Position numbers and translations under genes: made by a program
Assembly: GCA_040755835.1 (NCBI GenBank)
Contig: JBFMAB010000100.1
Coordinates: forward strand, 62,001-126,000
Reading direction: 5' to 3'
DNA: 64,000 nucleotides
DNA from: JADLDB01 sp040755835
GTDB taxonomy: Bacteria; Myxococcota; Myxococcia; Myxococcales; Myxococcaceae
The notes under the pieces: generated by a model
The model's database searches: none
Told to the model about the DNA's origin: nothing
Seen by the model: only the letters and a program-made list of their open reading frames with translations
In this document: positions 8,748-17,857 of the stretch, one piece after another
How the letters are laid out: each line of letters starts with the position of its first letter
Numbering within the stretch: the first letter of the stretch is position 1

Positions 8748-8800
8748 TCGCATGGCGCGGGGCCGGTGACGGGCGCTCGAGGTCATGGTCGGGAAACGAA

Positions 8801-8828
8801 GAAGCCCCGGAGTTTCCTCCGGGGCTTC
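8801..8828. terminator. 12-bp hairpin terminator, probably bidirectional
   Basis: A perfect 12-bp stem (8801-8812 with 8817-8828) around a TTTC loop. It lies 22 bases downstream of tRNA-Glu on the minus strand, where it is followed by TTCGTTT, and also downstream of the 60-residue protein on the plus strand. Confidence 0.75.
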
Positions 8829-8850
8829 TTCACCTCAGGACGAGAGGTTT

Positions 8851-8923
8851 TGACCCTGCCGGGATTCGAACCCGGGTTTATGCCGTGAGAGGGCACCGTC
8901 CTAGGCCACTAGACGACAGGGCC
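8851..8923 (-). tRNA. tRNA-Glu (anticodon CTC)
   Basis: A 73-base cloverleaf on the minus strand. The acceptor stem pairs GGCCCTG with CAGGGTC (one G-T pair), the T arm holds GGTTCGAATCC, and the anticodon stem GTGCC/GGCAT encloses the loop CTCTCAC, giving anticodon CTC, which reads GAG. Discriminator base is A. The CCA end is not encoded. Confidence 0.95.
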
Positions 8924-9070
8924 GTTTGAAGCGGGCGCGGGAGTACGCTGTCCGACCCGGCGTGTCAACTGGCTCGTGGACGCCCGGGCGTCGCGGGTTC
9001 TGACGGGTCAGCCCGCAGGTCGATGTTGCGTCGGGGCGGGCGAGTCGTGCTATTTCCCGGGCCGTCGCAG

Positions 9071-9143
9071 GCGGTGGTAGCTCAGTTGGTAGAGCACAAG
9101 CTTCCCAAGCTTGGGGTCGAGGGTTCGAATCCCTTCCGCCGCT
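9071..9143 (+). tRNA. tRNA-Gly (anticodon CCC)
   Basis: A 73-base cloverleaf. Acceptor stem GCGGTGG pairs with CCGCCGC with one G-T pair; the D arm contains AGCTCAGTTGGTAGAGC; the anticodon stem CAAGC/GCTTG encloses TTCCCAA, giving anticodon CCC, which reads GGG; the T arm has GGTTCGAATCC. Discriminator base is T, as is usual for bacterial tRNA-Gly. CCA is not encoded. Confidence 0.96.
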
Positions 9144-9150
9144 CAAGAGA

Positions 9151-9185
9151 AAGGCCCTGATTCTCCACGCGAGAGTCGGGGCCTT
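9151..9185 (+). terminator. Hairpin terminator of tRNA-Gly
   Basis: A 15-bp stem (9151-9165 with 9171-9185, two G-T pairs) around a CACGC loop starts seven bases after the tRNA. The following T-rich stretch is short (CGTGCTTCT). Confidence 0.7.
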
Positions 9186-9272
9186 CGTGCTTCTGGCGGG
9201 CGGACGTGGCCGGCGTGAGGGGCCACAAGACCACCCCGGATTCCCCCGCGTCGATACACTCGCCCGCGACCC

Positions 9273-9917
9273 ATGGCGCGCTTCGCCGACACGCTTGCCG
9301 CGCACCCCGCGCCCACGCGCCTCGGCGACATCGCCCTGCGCTACGAGCCGTCGATGCTGATCGGCGAGACGCCGAAGGTGCCGCCCAGCCTGCGGCCCAC
9401 CGCGGTGTGGCTCGGTGGCATCTCCTCGCTCGTCATCTCGGTGGGCCTGTTGCTGATGAACGCCCCCATCGCGCCCATCGTCATCATGGCCGGGCTCGGC
9501 GCCGTGGGCATCGGGGCCAACGTCTGGCTCGAGCGCGTCGACAAGCGCCGGCGGCGCTTCGTCGCCAACTTCGCCACCAACAGCCTGCGCCTCGACTTCG
9601 TCACGCCCTTCGCCGGGCGCCCGCGGACGCTCGTCGTGCCGTTCGACTCGGTGAAGGACGTGCAACTGCTGGATCAGGGCGGCGGCCAGTCCTGCCTCAC
9701 CGTCGACTTCGTCCCGCTCGTCGGCCGTCCGCAGGTGCTCCGCGAGGTCCTCGCCGCCTTCATCCCCGAGGCGCAGCGCGAGGGCGCCGAGCGACTCGAG
9801 CGGGTGCTCAAGGGCGCGTTCGGGCTCGGGGAGATCCCCGAGGACAGCCCGTTCCACGACGAGGAGAAGCCGGCCGGTGACGCGGAGGCGGCGTCGCCGG
9901 TGGACGAGTTTCATTGA
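9273..9917 (+). CDS. Hypothetical two-helix membrane protein
   Basis: An unrecognised 214-residue protein. A cytoplasmic N-terminus is followed by a pair of hydrophobic helices at about residues 45-85 (AVWLGGISSLVISVGLLLM and the Ile/Gly-rich segment after it), then a basic stretch DKRRRRF and a soluble beta-rich domain of about 100 residues (RTLVVPFDSVKDVQLLD), resembling PH-like membrane-associated domains. The C-terminus is acidic (DEEKPAGDAEAA). No Shine-Dalgarno is seen; TACACT at 9255-9260 is the nearest promoter-like element. It is alone between a tRNA and the convergent thiC operon. Confidence 0.65.
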   Translation: MARFADTLAAHPAPTRLGDIALRYEPSMLIGETPKVPPSLRPTAVWLGGISSLVISVGLLLMNAPIAPIVIMAGLGAVGIGANVWLERVDKRRRRFVANFATNSLRLDFVTPFAGRPRTLVVPFDSVKDVQLLDQGGGQSCLTVDFVPLVGRPQVLREVLAAFIPEAQREGAERLERVLKGAFGLGEIPEDSPFHDEEKPAGDAEAASPVDEFH

Positions 9918-10077
9918 GCCCGCGCGCGCGCTGCCGTCGGGCGGGTCGCCGGGTTCGCGGTGGCGTGGCTCGGCGCTCTCGCTGCCCCGCGCCCATGCGA
10001 GCGGATCGGCAGTCGGCTGTGGAACGCCGCCTCGAGTCACTCGCGCGCTCCGCCAGCAGCACCGAGCCGTGCGGCGC

Positions 10078-10463
10078 TCACGGCGGCGTGGCGAGCCACG
10101 CCCAGCCGCTCGAGCGATCGCGGAACGTCGAACCGATGTCCCGCACGCCACTGTCGCGGAGGATCCGCAGCGTCTGCAGCTCGCCGACCGCCGAGTCACC
10201 CACCACGCGCGCGGTGCGCCGCATGCCCTGCGAGCGCGCCCAGCTGTTCAGCTTCGCGATCAGCGGCGGGAACTCCGGCGGCAGCGCCTTGAGGGCCGTC
10301 TGGTCGACGAGGCAGTCCCACTCGCCGCCCTTCGCCAGCTCGAGGATCGCCTTTCGCACCTCCGCCTCGTAGGCGGCGTACGTCTCCAGGGTGGGGCGTG
10401 TCGGGTAGTGGACTTCGAGGATGCGCTCTGTCGCGTGGACCTTGACGGTGAACGGCTCGGGCT

Positions 10464-10467
<4 letters not shown>
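10078..10467 (-). CDS. STAS-like small protein, coupled to thiC
   Basis: A 129-residue soluble protein. The alternating pattern ILEVHYPTRPT...YEAEVRKAILE...WDCLVDQT...FPPLIAKLNSWARSQGMRRTARVVGDS...LRILRDSG fits the beta-alpha arrangement of STAS/SpoIIAA-like proteins found in other deltaproteobacteria, but no phosphorylatable serine motif is evident. The GTG start overlaps the thiC stop as GTGA, so it is translated from the thiC mRNA and would fall under the same TPP control. A role in thiamine metabolism is not shown by the sequence. The STAS assignment is tentative. Confidence 0.6.
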
Positions 10468-12320
<1,853 letters not shown>

Positions 12321-12325
12321 CCTGG

Positions 12326-12414
12326 TTCTCCCTCCGCCGGTGTGAGCCGGATCAGGTTCTGCGGGTCGGCCTTCCAGGCCCTCTCAGCCCCCTCGACGGC
12401 GGGACTCCCCGGGT
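12326..12414 (-). promoter_or_regulatory. TPP riboswitch (THI element) of thiC
   Basis: On the minus strand the conserved elements appear in order: GGGGAGTCCCGCC, GGGGCTGAGAGGG, GACCCGCAGAACCTGATCCGG, TCACACCGGCGGAGGGA. The CTGAGA and ACCTGATC cores are those that bind the pyrimidine and pyrophosphate of thiamine pyrophosphate. The closing GGAGGGA lies about ten bases before the thiC ATG, so it doubles as the ribosome binding site. That arrangement fits ligand-controlled blocking of translation rather than transcription termination. Confidence 0.95.
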
Positions 12415-12460
12415 GTGGAACGGCGAAGTAGTCGCGGCGGGCGCGCGCGTCAACGCCACG

Positions 12461-13066
12461 TCACGGCGCGGGCTCCTCGGGCTTCGGCGGCTTCGGCTTC
12501 TGGTTGAAGCCGTTCATCGCCTTCTGCATGCCGTGCTTCGCCCAGGCCTCGCAGCCATCGACCGCGCGGGCGATGAGCGCGGCCAGCTGCTCGCCTTCGG
12601 CTTTCGAGAAGTCGCCCAGCACGTGGCCCACCACGCGCTCCTTCGCGTTGACGCCCACGGGCTTGCCGATGCCGAAGCGCAGGCGCCCGAAGGCCTCCTC
12701 GCCCCACGACTCGCGGATCGACTTGAGGCCGTTGTGGCCGCCGGTGCCGCCTCCGGCCTTCAGCTGCAGCTGGCCGTACGGGAGGTCGAGCTCGTCGTGC
12801 ACCACCAGGACGTCGGCCGCCGGCACCTTGTAGAAGCGCGCCGCGGCGCCCAGCGCGGCGCCCGAGAGGTTCATGAAGGTCTGCGGCTTGAGCAGCAGCA
12901 CCTTGTCGCCGGCGTAGCTGGCCTGCGCCAGCTCGGCGTCGAACTTGCGGATCGTGAACGCGACCCTCCAGCGCGCCGCCAGCGCGTCCACCACCATGAA
13001 GCCGATGTTGTGCCGGTGCCCCTCGTACTCGCGCCCGGGGTTGCCCAGCCCGCAGATGATCTTCAA
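12461..13066 (-). CDS. pth: Peptidyl-tRNA hydrolase
   Basis: Cleaves peptidyl-tRNAs dropped by stalled ribosomes. The N-terminus KIICGLGNPGREYEGHRHN contains the family signature GLGNPG and the catalytic histidine in HN; the other marks are KPQTFMNLSG, VVHDELDLPYG and GGGTGGHNGLKS. The protein is 201 residues with a basic/Pro-rich end. The only start compatible with this N-terminus is TTG at 13066, preceded by GAGGGG. It lies 74 bases downstream of rplY on the same strand, the common ctc-pth order, so the two are probably one operon. Confidence 0.96.
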   Translation of the reverse strand: MKIICGLGNPGREYEGHRHNIGFMVVDALAARWRVAFTIRKFDAELAQASYAGDKVLLLKPQTFMNLSGAALGAAARFYKVPAADVLVVHDELDLPYGQLQLKAGGGTGGHNGLKSIRESWGEEAFGRLRFGIGKPVGVNAKERVVGHVLGDFSKAEGEQLAALIARAVDGCEAWAKHGMQKAMNGFNQKPKPPKPEEPAP

Positions 13067-13140
13067 GGCGACCCCTCGAACGAAGACGCCGCGCCGGGGG
13101 GAGCCGGCACGGCGCCTCGCGCGGTACCAAAGGGAGCGGA

Positions 13141-13842
13141 TTACTTCTTGGCCGCTTCCTTCTTGTCGCCGCCCTTCGCGTCGGCCGCTTTGGCGTCGGC
13201 CGCCGGAGCCGCCGCGCCCGCCGCCGGGGCCGCGCCCGGAGCCGCCGCCGCAGCCGCCACCGGCTCGGCCACCTTCTCGACCTCGGGCGCCGAGCAGACC
13301 GCCACGGTGTAGTTGACGTTCGTCTTCACCGTGACGCCCGCGGGCAGCTTGATGTCGTTGATGTGGAGCACCGAGGCGATCTTCATGGCGGTGACGTCCG
13401 CCTCGATCTGCTGGGGGATCGCGCCGGGCAGCGACCACACCTCGATCTCGCGGCGCATCTGCGTGAGGATGCCACCCTCGGTGACGCCCTGGGCCTTGCC
13501 CGTCAGCACCACCGGCACCTTCACCTTCACCGGCTCGCTCTCGCGCACGTCGATGAAGTCGGCGTGGAGGAGCTCGCGGGTCACCGGGTCCAGCTGGTAG
13601 TCCTTGAGGAGCACCATGTGCTGCGTGCCGTCGACCTTCAGGCCCAGCACGGTGTTCAGCTTCTTCGGAGTCGCGATCGCGGCCCGCAAGGCCTTCGGTT
13701 CCACTGAGATCGAGAGCGGCTTCTCGAGGTGCGGGCCGTACACGACGGCGGGGATCAGGCCCTCGGCGCGGGTGCGGCGCGCGAAGCCCTTGCCAGAGCC
13801 GGTGCGGGTCTTCGCCTCGAGGGTCGAGCTGATGATCGACAT
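13141..13842 (-). CDS. rplY: 50S ribosomal protein L25/general stress protein Ctc
   Basis: Binds 5S rRNA in the large subunit. The 233-residue protein has an L25 domain (STLEAKTRTGSGKGFARRTR...GLIPAVVYG) and a C-terminal TL5/Ctc domain (HADFIDVRESEPVKVKVPV...GGILTQMRREIEVWSLP), followed by an Ala/Lys-rich tail of about 45 residues. The ATG at 13842 (MSIISSTLEAK) was chosen; the in-frame ATG at 13938 would add 32 residues with no match to the family. It heads the rplY-pth unit. Confidence 0.94.
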   Translation of the reverse strand: MSIISSTLEAKTRTGSGKGFARRTRAEGLIPAVVYGPHLEKPLSISVEPKALRAAIATPKKLNTVLGLKVDGTQHMVLLKDYQLDPVTRELLHADFIDVRESEPVKVKVPVVLTGKAQGVTEGGILTQMRREIEVWSLPGAIPQQIEADVTAMKIASVLHINDIKLPAGVTVKTNVNYTVAVCSAPEVEKVAEPVAAAAAAPGAAPAAGAAAPAADAKAADAKGGDKKEAAKK

Positions 13843-14086
13843 GACGGATCTCGTTCCTGTTCCGCGCTTCGGAGGTCCGAAGGAGGGCGCGCGGCAGCCC
13901 ACGTGACCTCGCTTGATTTCCCGGCATCCCACCCCCATGGTGGGCCCCGAAGTCCTCTTCGCGACGTGACGCGGGGCGGCCCTTACCGGGCGCCCGGCAA
14001 GCCGTCAAGTCGGGGTGCTTGCGCCCGCTGGGGCGGTCTGGTACGAGCGCCGCCCTTTCCGTTTCAAAGCATTGGAGAGCAGGATC

Positions 14087-14467
14087 ATGCGTGCCAGCGC
14101 CATCGAGTTCGTTGAGTCCCGCCACAAGCGGAAGGATGTCGCCGACTTCCGCGCCGGCGACACCGTCCGCGTGTGGTGGAAGGTGAAGGAAGGCGAGAAG
14201 GAGCGCACCCAGGCGTTCGAGGGTGTCGTCATCCGCAAGACGCGTGGTGGCGTTGACGCGACCTTCACCGTCCGGAAGATCTCCTTCGGCGTCGGCGTCG
14301 AGCGCATCTTCCCCATCCACTCGCCCCGCTACGAGTCGATCGAGGTCGTCAGCCGTGGTGCCGTTCGCCGCAGCCGCCTCTTCTTCCTGCGCCGCCTGCG
14401 CGGGAAGGCGGCTCGCCTGGACCACGTGGAAGACAACACTGCGGCGGAGCAGGCGCCGGCGAGCTAA
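14087..14467 (+). CDS. rplS: 50S ribosomal protein L19
   Basis: Structural protein at the 30S-50S interface. The 126-residue sequence carries the family marks FRAGDTVRVWWKVKEGEKERTQAFEGVVI, GVGVERIFPIHSP and VRRSRLFFLRRLRGKAARL. ATG 14087 is preceded by GGAGAGCAGG. It is divergent from rplY, and its TAA stop lies nine bases before the next gene. The usual rpsP-rimM-trmD neighbours are absent here. Confidence 0.96.
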   Translation: MRASAIEFVESRHKRKDVADFRAGDTVRVWWKVKEGEKERTQAFEGVVIRKTRGGVDATFTVRKISFGVGVERIFPIHSPRYESIEVVSRGAVRRSRLFFLRRLRGKAARLDHVEDNTAAEQAPAS

Positions 14468-14479
14468 CCTCGCCGCTCG

Positions 14480-16357
14480 ATGGTCTTCCTCGAGTTGGCG
14501 GCGCAGTCCGTACGGGGGTTCTCCCCGTCCGTGCGCGTCGCTTTGAAGCCGGGCTACGTCGGGCTGAAGAGCCCCACCGATGTCCCCGCGCCGCTCGCTG
14601 GGCTGGTGGTGGCGCTGTGCTACCCGGACGGCCGTGGCGGTGACGCCGCGTTCCTCGCGCCCGGCGCCAGGGCCGGGCGGGCGGGCCTGTCCATCCAGGG
14701 GAAGGACAACGAGGTCTGGCGCATCGTGCGCGATCTCGGCGGCGCGGGCGGCCTCCACAAGCTGAACCGCGCGACCAACCAGTTCGAGGTCGCCACCCAG
14801 GACGCTTCGGAGATGGGGCAGCTCTTGCGCGCGCAGGTGGGCTTTCCCGCGCGCACCACCTTCGAGCAGTGCTTCACCTTCACGGCGGGCCAGCTGCCGA
14901 GCCGGCGCCCGCGCGGCGCCAGGACGGTGAAGACGACCGCCGCCACGAAGGGCCCGCAGATCCAGTCGGCGTTCGATCAGTACGGGCTCTCCAGCGCCGA
15001 TGAAGGCGCGACCCAGGCGCGCATCGCCCAGCTCGAGAAGGAGCTGGTCACCGCGAAGGAAGCGGCCGACCTCCAGTTTCGCCACGACGGGCTGCAGAGC
15101 GACCTGTTCAAGGTCGAGGAGCGCCTCCGCGCATACCAGGCGCTCAAGGATCGACTGGACGCGGCCCGCGCCGAGCTCGCCAACGCGCCGTCACCGAAGA
15201 ACCTGGGCCTCCCCGACGACATCACCGACCGGGTGCGCCGCTACCCCGAGGACAAGAAGCGCCACGAGGAGGCGCTCGCGAAGCTGTACGCGGAGCGCGA
15301 CGTCGCCTTGGCCGGCACCGGCGGGCCGGTCGCCCCGCTGTACGGAGATCAGCGCTTCGTGCTGTCGACGCTGCTGGGCATCGCGCTCCTCGTCGGCCCC
15401 GCCTTCCTCGAAGGCGGCCTGCGCTGGCTCGCGCTCCTGGCGGTGCCGGTCTTCACGTTCGCCGCGCTGCTCGCCCTGCGCTGGATCGAGGACCTCCAGC
15501 ACCAGAGCCGTGAGGCCGCGAAGGCCGAGGTCTTCGCGGTGCGCGAGAAGAAGCTGCGCGATGAGTTTTCGCTCGCCAACTCCGTCGTGCAGACGGCCTT
15601 CGAGAAGACGGGCGTCATCACGCCCGACGAGTTCTTCGCGCTGATGAGCAAGCGCGAGGCGCTCCAGCCGCAGGTGGCGGCGCTGGAGCTCGAGTTCGCC
15701 GACTTCGAGTCGGACCCGGACACGCTGCGCCTCGCCGAGGACGTCGAGCGCATCAAGGCGGAGATGGCGGAGGTCGACCAGCGGCTCCAGTCGCTGTCCG
15801 GCGGGTACGTGCGCGAGGTGCGGGAGATCGAGCGGGACCTCGCGAAGCTGAAGGGCCTGCCCGCGTCCAGCCCGTCGGGCGAGTTCGCCGCCGTGGACGT
15901 GGGCCCGTCCGACGCGTTCGAGGACCCGGTCCCCGCGGTGCTGCAGCTGGGGACCGATCTCTTCGCCACCGACGTGCCGACGCTGTGGAGCGCGCTGCGC
16001 GATCGCGCGGTGCAGTACTTCACGGCGCTCACCGATCGGCGCTATCACGGCATCGACGTCGACAGGGAAGGCCACGCCACCGCGCAGGCCCCCGGCCGGT
16101 CCGTCGCCGCCGGCGAACTGCCCGGGAAGGATCTCGACCTCTTGTACCTGAGCATCCGCCTCACGCTGCTCGAGAAGTCCACCGCGCAGTCGCGCCTGCC
16201 GATCCTCCTCGAGGACGGCCTCGCCGGCGTCATCGAGCCCGCCAAGCAGCCGCTGTTCGGCCGCATGCTGAAGCACATCGGCACGCTGACGCAGGTGCTC
16301 CACGTCACCGGCGCGTCGCAGACTACGGCCTCGGCGGACACCGTCGTCGCCGTCTGA
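14480..16357 (+). CDS. Degenerate YhaN/SMC-like coiled-coil protein with two membrane helices
   Basis: A 625-residue protein laid out like YhaN/RecN-type ABC ATPases: an N-terminal globular part (LELAAQSVRGFSPSVRVALKPG), long coiled coils (about residues 185-280 and 340-470), and a C-terminal globular part with GKDLDLLYLSIRLTLLEKS and LPILLEDGLAG, which resemble the ABC signature and Walker B regions. The place where the Walker A loop should follow the N-terminal strands reads GYVGLKSPTDVPAPL and lacks GxxxxGKS/T, so ATP binding is doubtful. Two adjacent hydrophobic helices at about residues 290-335 interrupt the coil. It follows rplS by 12 bases. Function is unknown. Confidence 0.72.
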   Translation: MVFLELAAQSVRGFSPSVRVALKPGYVGLKSPTDVPAPLAGLVVALCYPDGRGGDAAFLAPGARAGRAGLSIQGKDNEVWRIVRDLGGAGGLHKLNRATNQFEVATQDASEMGQLLRAQVGFPARTTFEQCFTFTAGQLPSRRPRGARTVKTTAATKGPQIQSAFDQYGLSSADEGATQARIAQLEKELVTAKEAADLQFRHDGLQSDLFKVEERLRAYQALKDRLDAARAELANAPSPKNLGLPDDITDRVRRYPEDKKRHEEALAKLYAERDVALAGTGGPVAPLYGDQRFVLSTLLGIALLVGPAFLEGGLRWLALLAVPVFTFAALLALRWIEDLQHQSREAAKAEVFAVREKKLRDEFSLANSVVQTAFEKTGVITPDEFFALMSKREALQPQVAALELEFADFESDPDTLRLAEDVERIKAEMAEVDQRLQSLSGGYVREVREIERDLAKLKGLPASSPSGEFAAVDVGPSDAFEDPVPAVLQLGTDLFATDVPTLWSALRDRAVQYFTALTDRRYHGIDVDREGHATAQAPGRSVAAGELPGKDLDLLYLSIRLTLLEKSTAQSRLPILLEDGLAGVIEPAKQPLFGRMLKHIGTLTQVLHVTGASQTTASADTVVAV

Positions 16358-16453
16358 CGCCGCGATCCCCCGGGCTCCCCCACCCGCTGCATGTCAGACC
16401 CCTCTGGCAGAGTGGCGCTTCGCGCGGGCCGTTTCGCCCGCGTGGAGGTGGCG

Positions 16454-16828
16454 ATGGGCGGCGAAGTCGACCGCCGGGCCTTCGGGGCCGGCGCGGAGCA
16501 GCTGGTGGTGGAGCACCTCGAGCGCGGCGGCTGGACGGTGCGCGATCGCAACGTGCACTGCCGCTTCGGCGAATTGGACGTGGTGGCCGAGAAGGGCGAC
16601 GTGCTGGCCTTCGTCGAGGTGCGCATGCGCTCGACGGCGGCGTGGGGCGACCCGTCGATGACGGTGTCGCGCGCGAAACAGCGCAAGGTGTTCCTGGCCG
16701 CGACGGAGTACTGCCAGCGGCACCGGCTGTTTCAGCGGGTGATCCGCTTCGACGTGGCCAGCGTCGTGGGCCGGGGACGCACCGGCCACGTCGAGGTGAT
16801 CGAGGACGCCTTCGAGGCGCTCTGGTGA
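16454..16828 (+). CDS. yraN: UPF0102 family protein YraN
   Basis: A 124-residue protein of the YraN family, which has a restriction-endonuclease-like fold of unclear role. Visible marks are AFGAGAEQLVVEHLERGGWTVRDRNVHCRFGELDVVA with the catalytic-type GE(L/I)D motif, and VFVEVRMRS-type strand (here LAFVEVRMRS). The ATG at 16454 is preceded by GGAGGTGG five bases away, a far better ribosome site than at the upstream ATG 16391. It lies 31 bases before rsmI; yraN-rsmI adjacency is common across bacteria. Confidence 0.9.
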   Translation: MGGEVDRRAFGAGAEQLVVEHLERGGWTVRDRNVHCRFGELDVVAEKGDVLAFVEVRMRSTAAWGDPSMTVSRAKQRKVFLAATEYCQRHRLFQRVIRFDVASVVGRGRTGHVEVIEDAFEALW

Positions 16829-16859
16829 CTTGGGGCCCGCCGGGGTAGGGGAGTCCCCG

Positions 16860-17690
16860 ATGCCGGGCCGCCTCTTCCTCGTCGCCACACCCATCGGGAA
16901 CCTGGGCGATCTCTCGCCGCGCGCGGTGGAGGTCTTGAAGGCCGTGCAGGTGATCGCCTGCGAGGACACCCGGCACTCGCGCCACCTCCTCGAGAAGTTC
17001 GGCATCGGCACGGCCACCACCAGCCTGCCGGCCTTCGCCGAGGGCGAGCGGGCGCACGCGCTGGTGGCGCGGCTCGCGGCCGGCGACGACGTGGCGCTCG
17101 TCACCGACGCCGGCAGCCCGGGCATCTCCGATCCCGGCGAGCGCCTCGTCGCCGAGGCCCTCGCGGCCGGCGCCACCGTCGTGCCGGTGCCGGGGCCCGC
17201 CGCGCTCATCGCGGCGCTGTCGGCCTCGGGGCTGCCCACCGGGCGCTTCCACTTCCTCGGTTTCCTGCCGCGGCAGGCGTCGGAGGCGCGGGCGATGCTC
17301 GACGAAGTCGCCGGCCTGTCCGCGACGCTGGTGCTGTACGAGTCGCCCAGGCGCGTCGGCGCCACGCTGACGCTGCTCCAGGAGGCGCTCGGCGATCGCC
17401 GGGCCTGCGTCGCCCGGGAGCTGACCAAGGTGCACGAGGAGTTCGTCCGCGCGCCGCTCTCGGAGCTGTCCGCCCGTTACCGCGACGCCGAGGTGAAGGG
17501 TGAGGTGGTGGTGGTGGTGGAAGGCCGGGTGCGCGCGGCGCGCTGGCCCGAGGCGGAGGTCGTCGCCGCCCTCGAGGCCGGGCTGGCCCGCGGCGAGCGC
17601 CTGAAGGCCCTGGCCGGCGACGTCGCGAAGGCGAGCGGGTGGTCGAGCCAGGAGCTCTACCGCCGTGGCCTCGCGCTCAAGGGGCGCTGA
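16860..17690 (+). CDS. rsmI: 16S rRNA (cytidine-2'-O)-methyltransferase RsmI
   Basis: Methylates the ribose 2'-O of C1402 in 16S rRNA using S-adenosylmethionine. The 276-residue protein opens with LFLVATPIGNLGDLSPRAVEVL and contains CEDTRHSRHLL, VTDAGSPGISDPGE and VPVPGPAALIAALSASGLPT, all hallmarks of the family. ATG 16860 has AGGGGAG upstream; the in-frame ATG at 16830 overlaps the end of yraN. The C-terminal LKGR is followed by a 167-base gap to a convergent lipoprotein gene. Confidence 0.97.
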   Translation: MPGRLFLVATPIGNLGDLSPRAVEVLKAVQVIACEDTRHSRHLLEKFGIGTATTSLPAFAEGERAHALVARLAAGDDVALVTDAGSPGISDPGERLVAEALAAGATVVPVPGPAALIAALSASGLPTGRFHFLGFLPRQASEARAMLDEVAGLSATLVLYESPRRVGATLTLLQEALGDRRACVARELTKVHEEFVRAPLSELSARYRDAEVKGEVVVVVEGRVRAARWPEAEVVAALEAGLARGERLKALAGDVAKASGWSSQELYRRGLALKGR

Positions 17691-17857
17691 CTTCTCCGGC
17701 GCGAGCGTCTCGTACAGCGCCGCGCCGGTCGCCGGGTCGACCCCGAACACCTCGACGTCGTGCACCCGCGGCACCAGGCCCGAGTCGTCCGCCTGCGGGG
17801 TCACCGGGAAGCCGACCGGTCGAGAGGGCGGCGCGAGCGCGGCGCACCCTTCGGGCG

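Noticed and set aside
9026..9056. Promoter for tRNA-Gly (TTGCGT ... TATTTC).
   Set aside because: The spacer is 19 bases with that -10, and other choices are equally weak, so the position is not supported.
14019..14047. Sigma70-like promoter TTGCGC-N17-TACGAG upstream of rplS.
   Set aside because: Spacing is right but only about half the bases match the consensus in each box, too weak to list as a feature.
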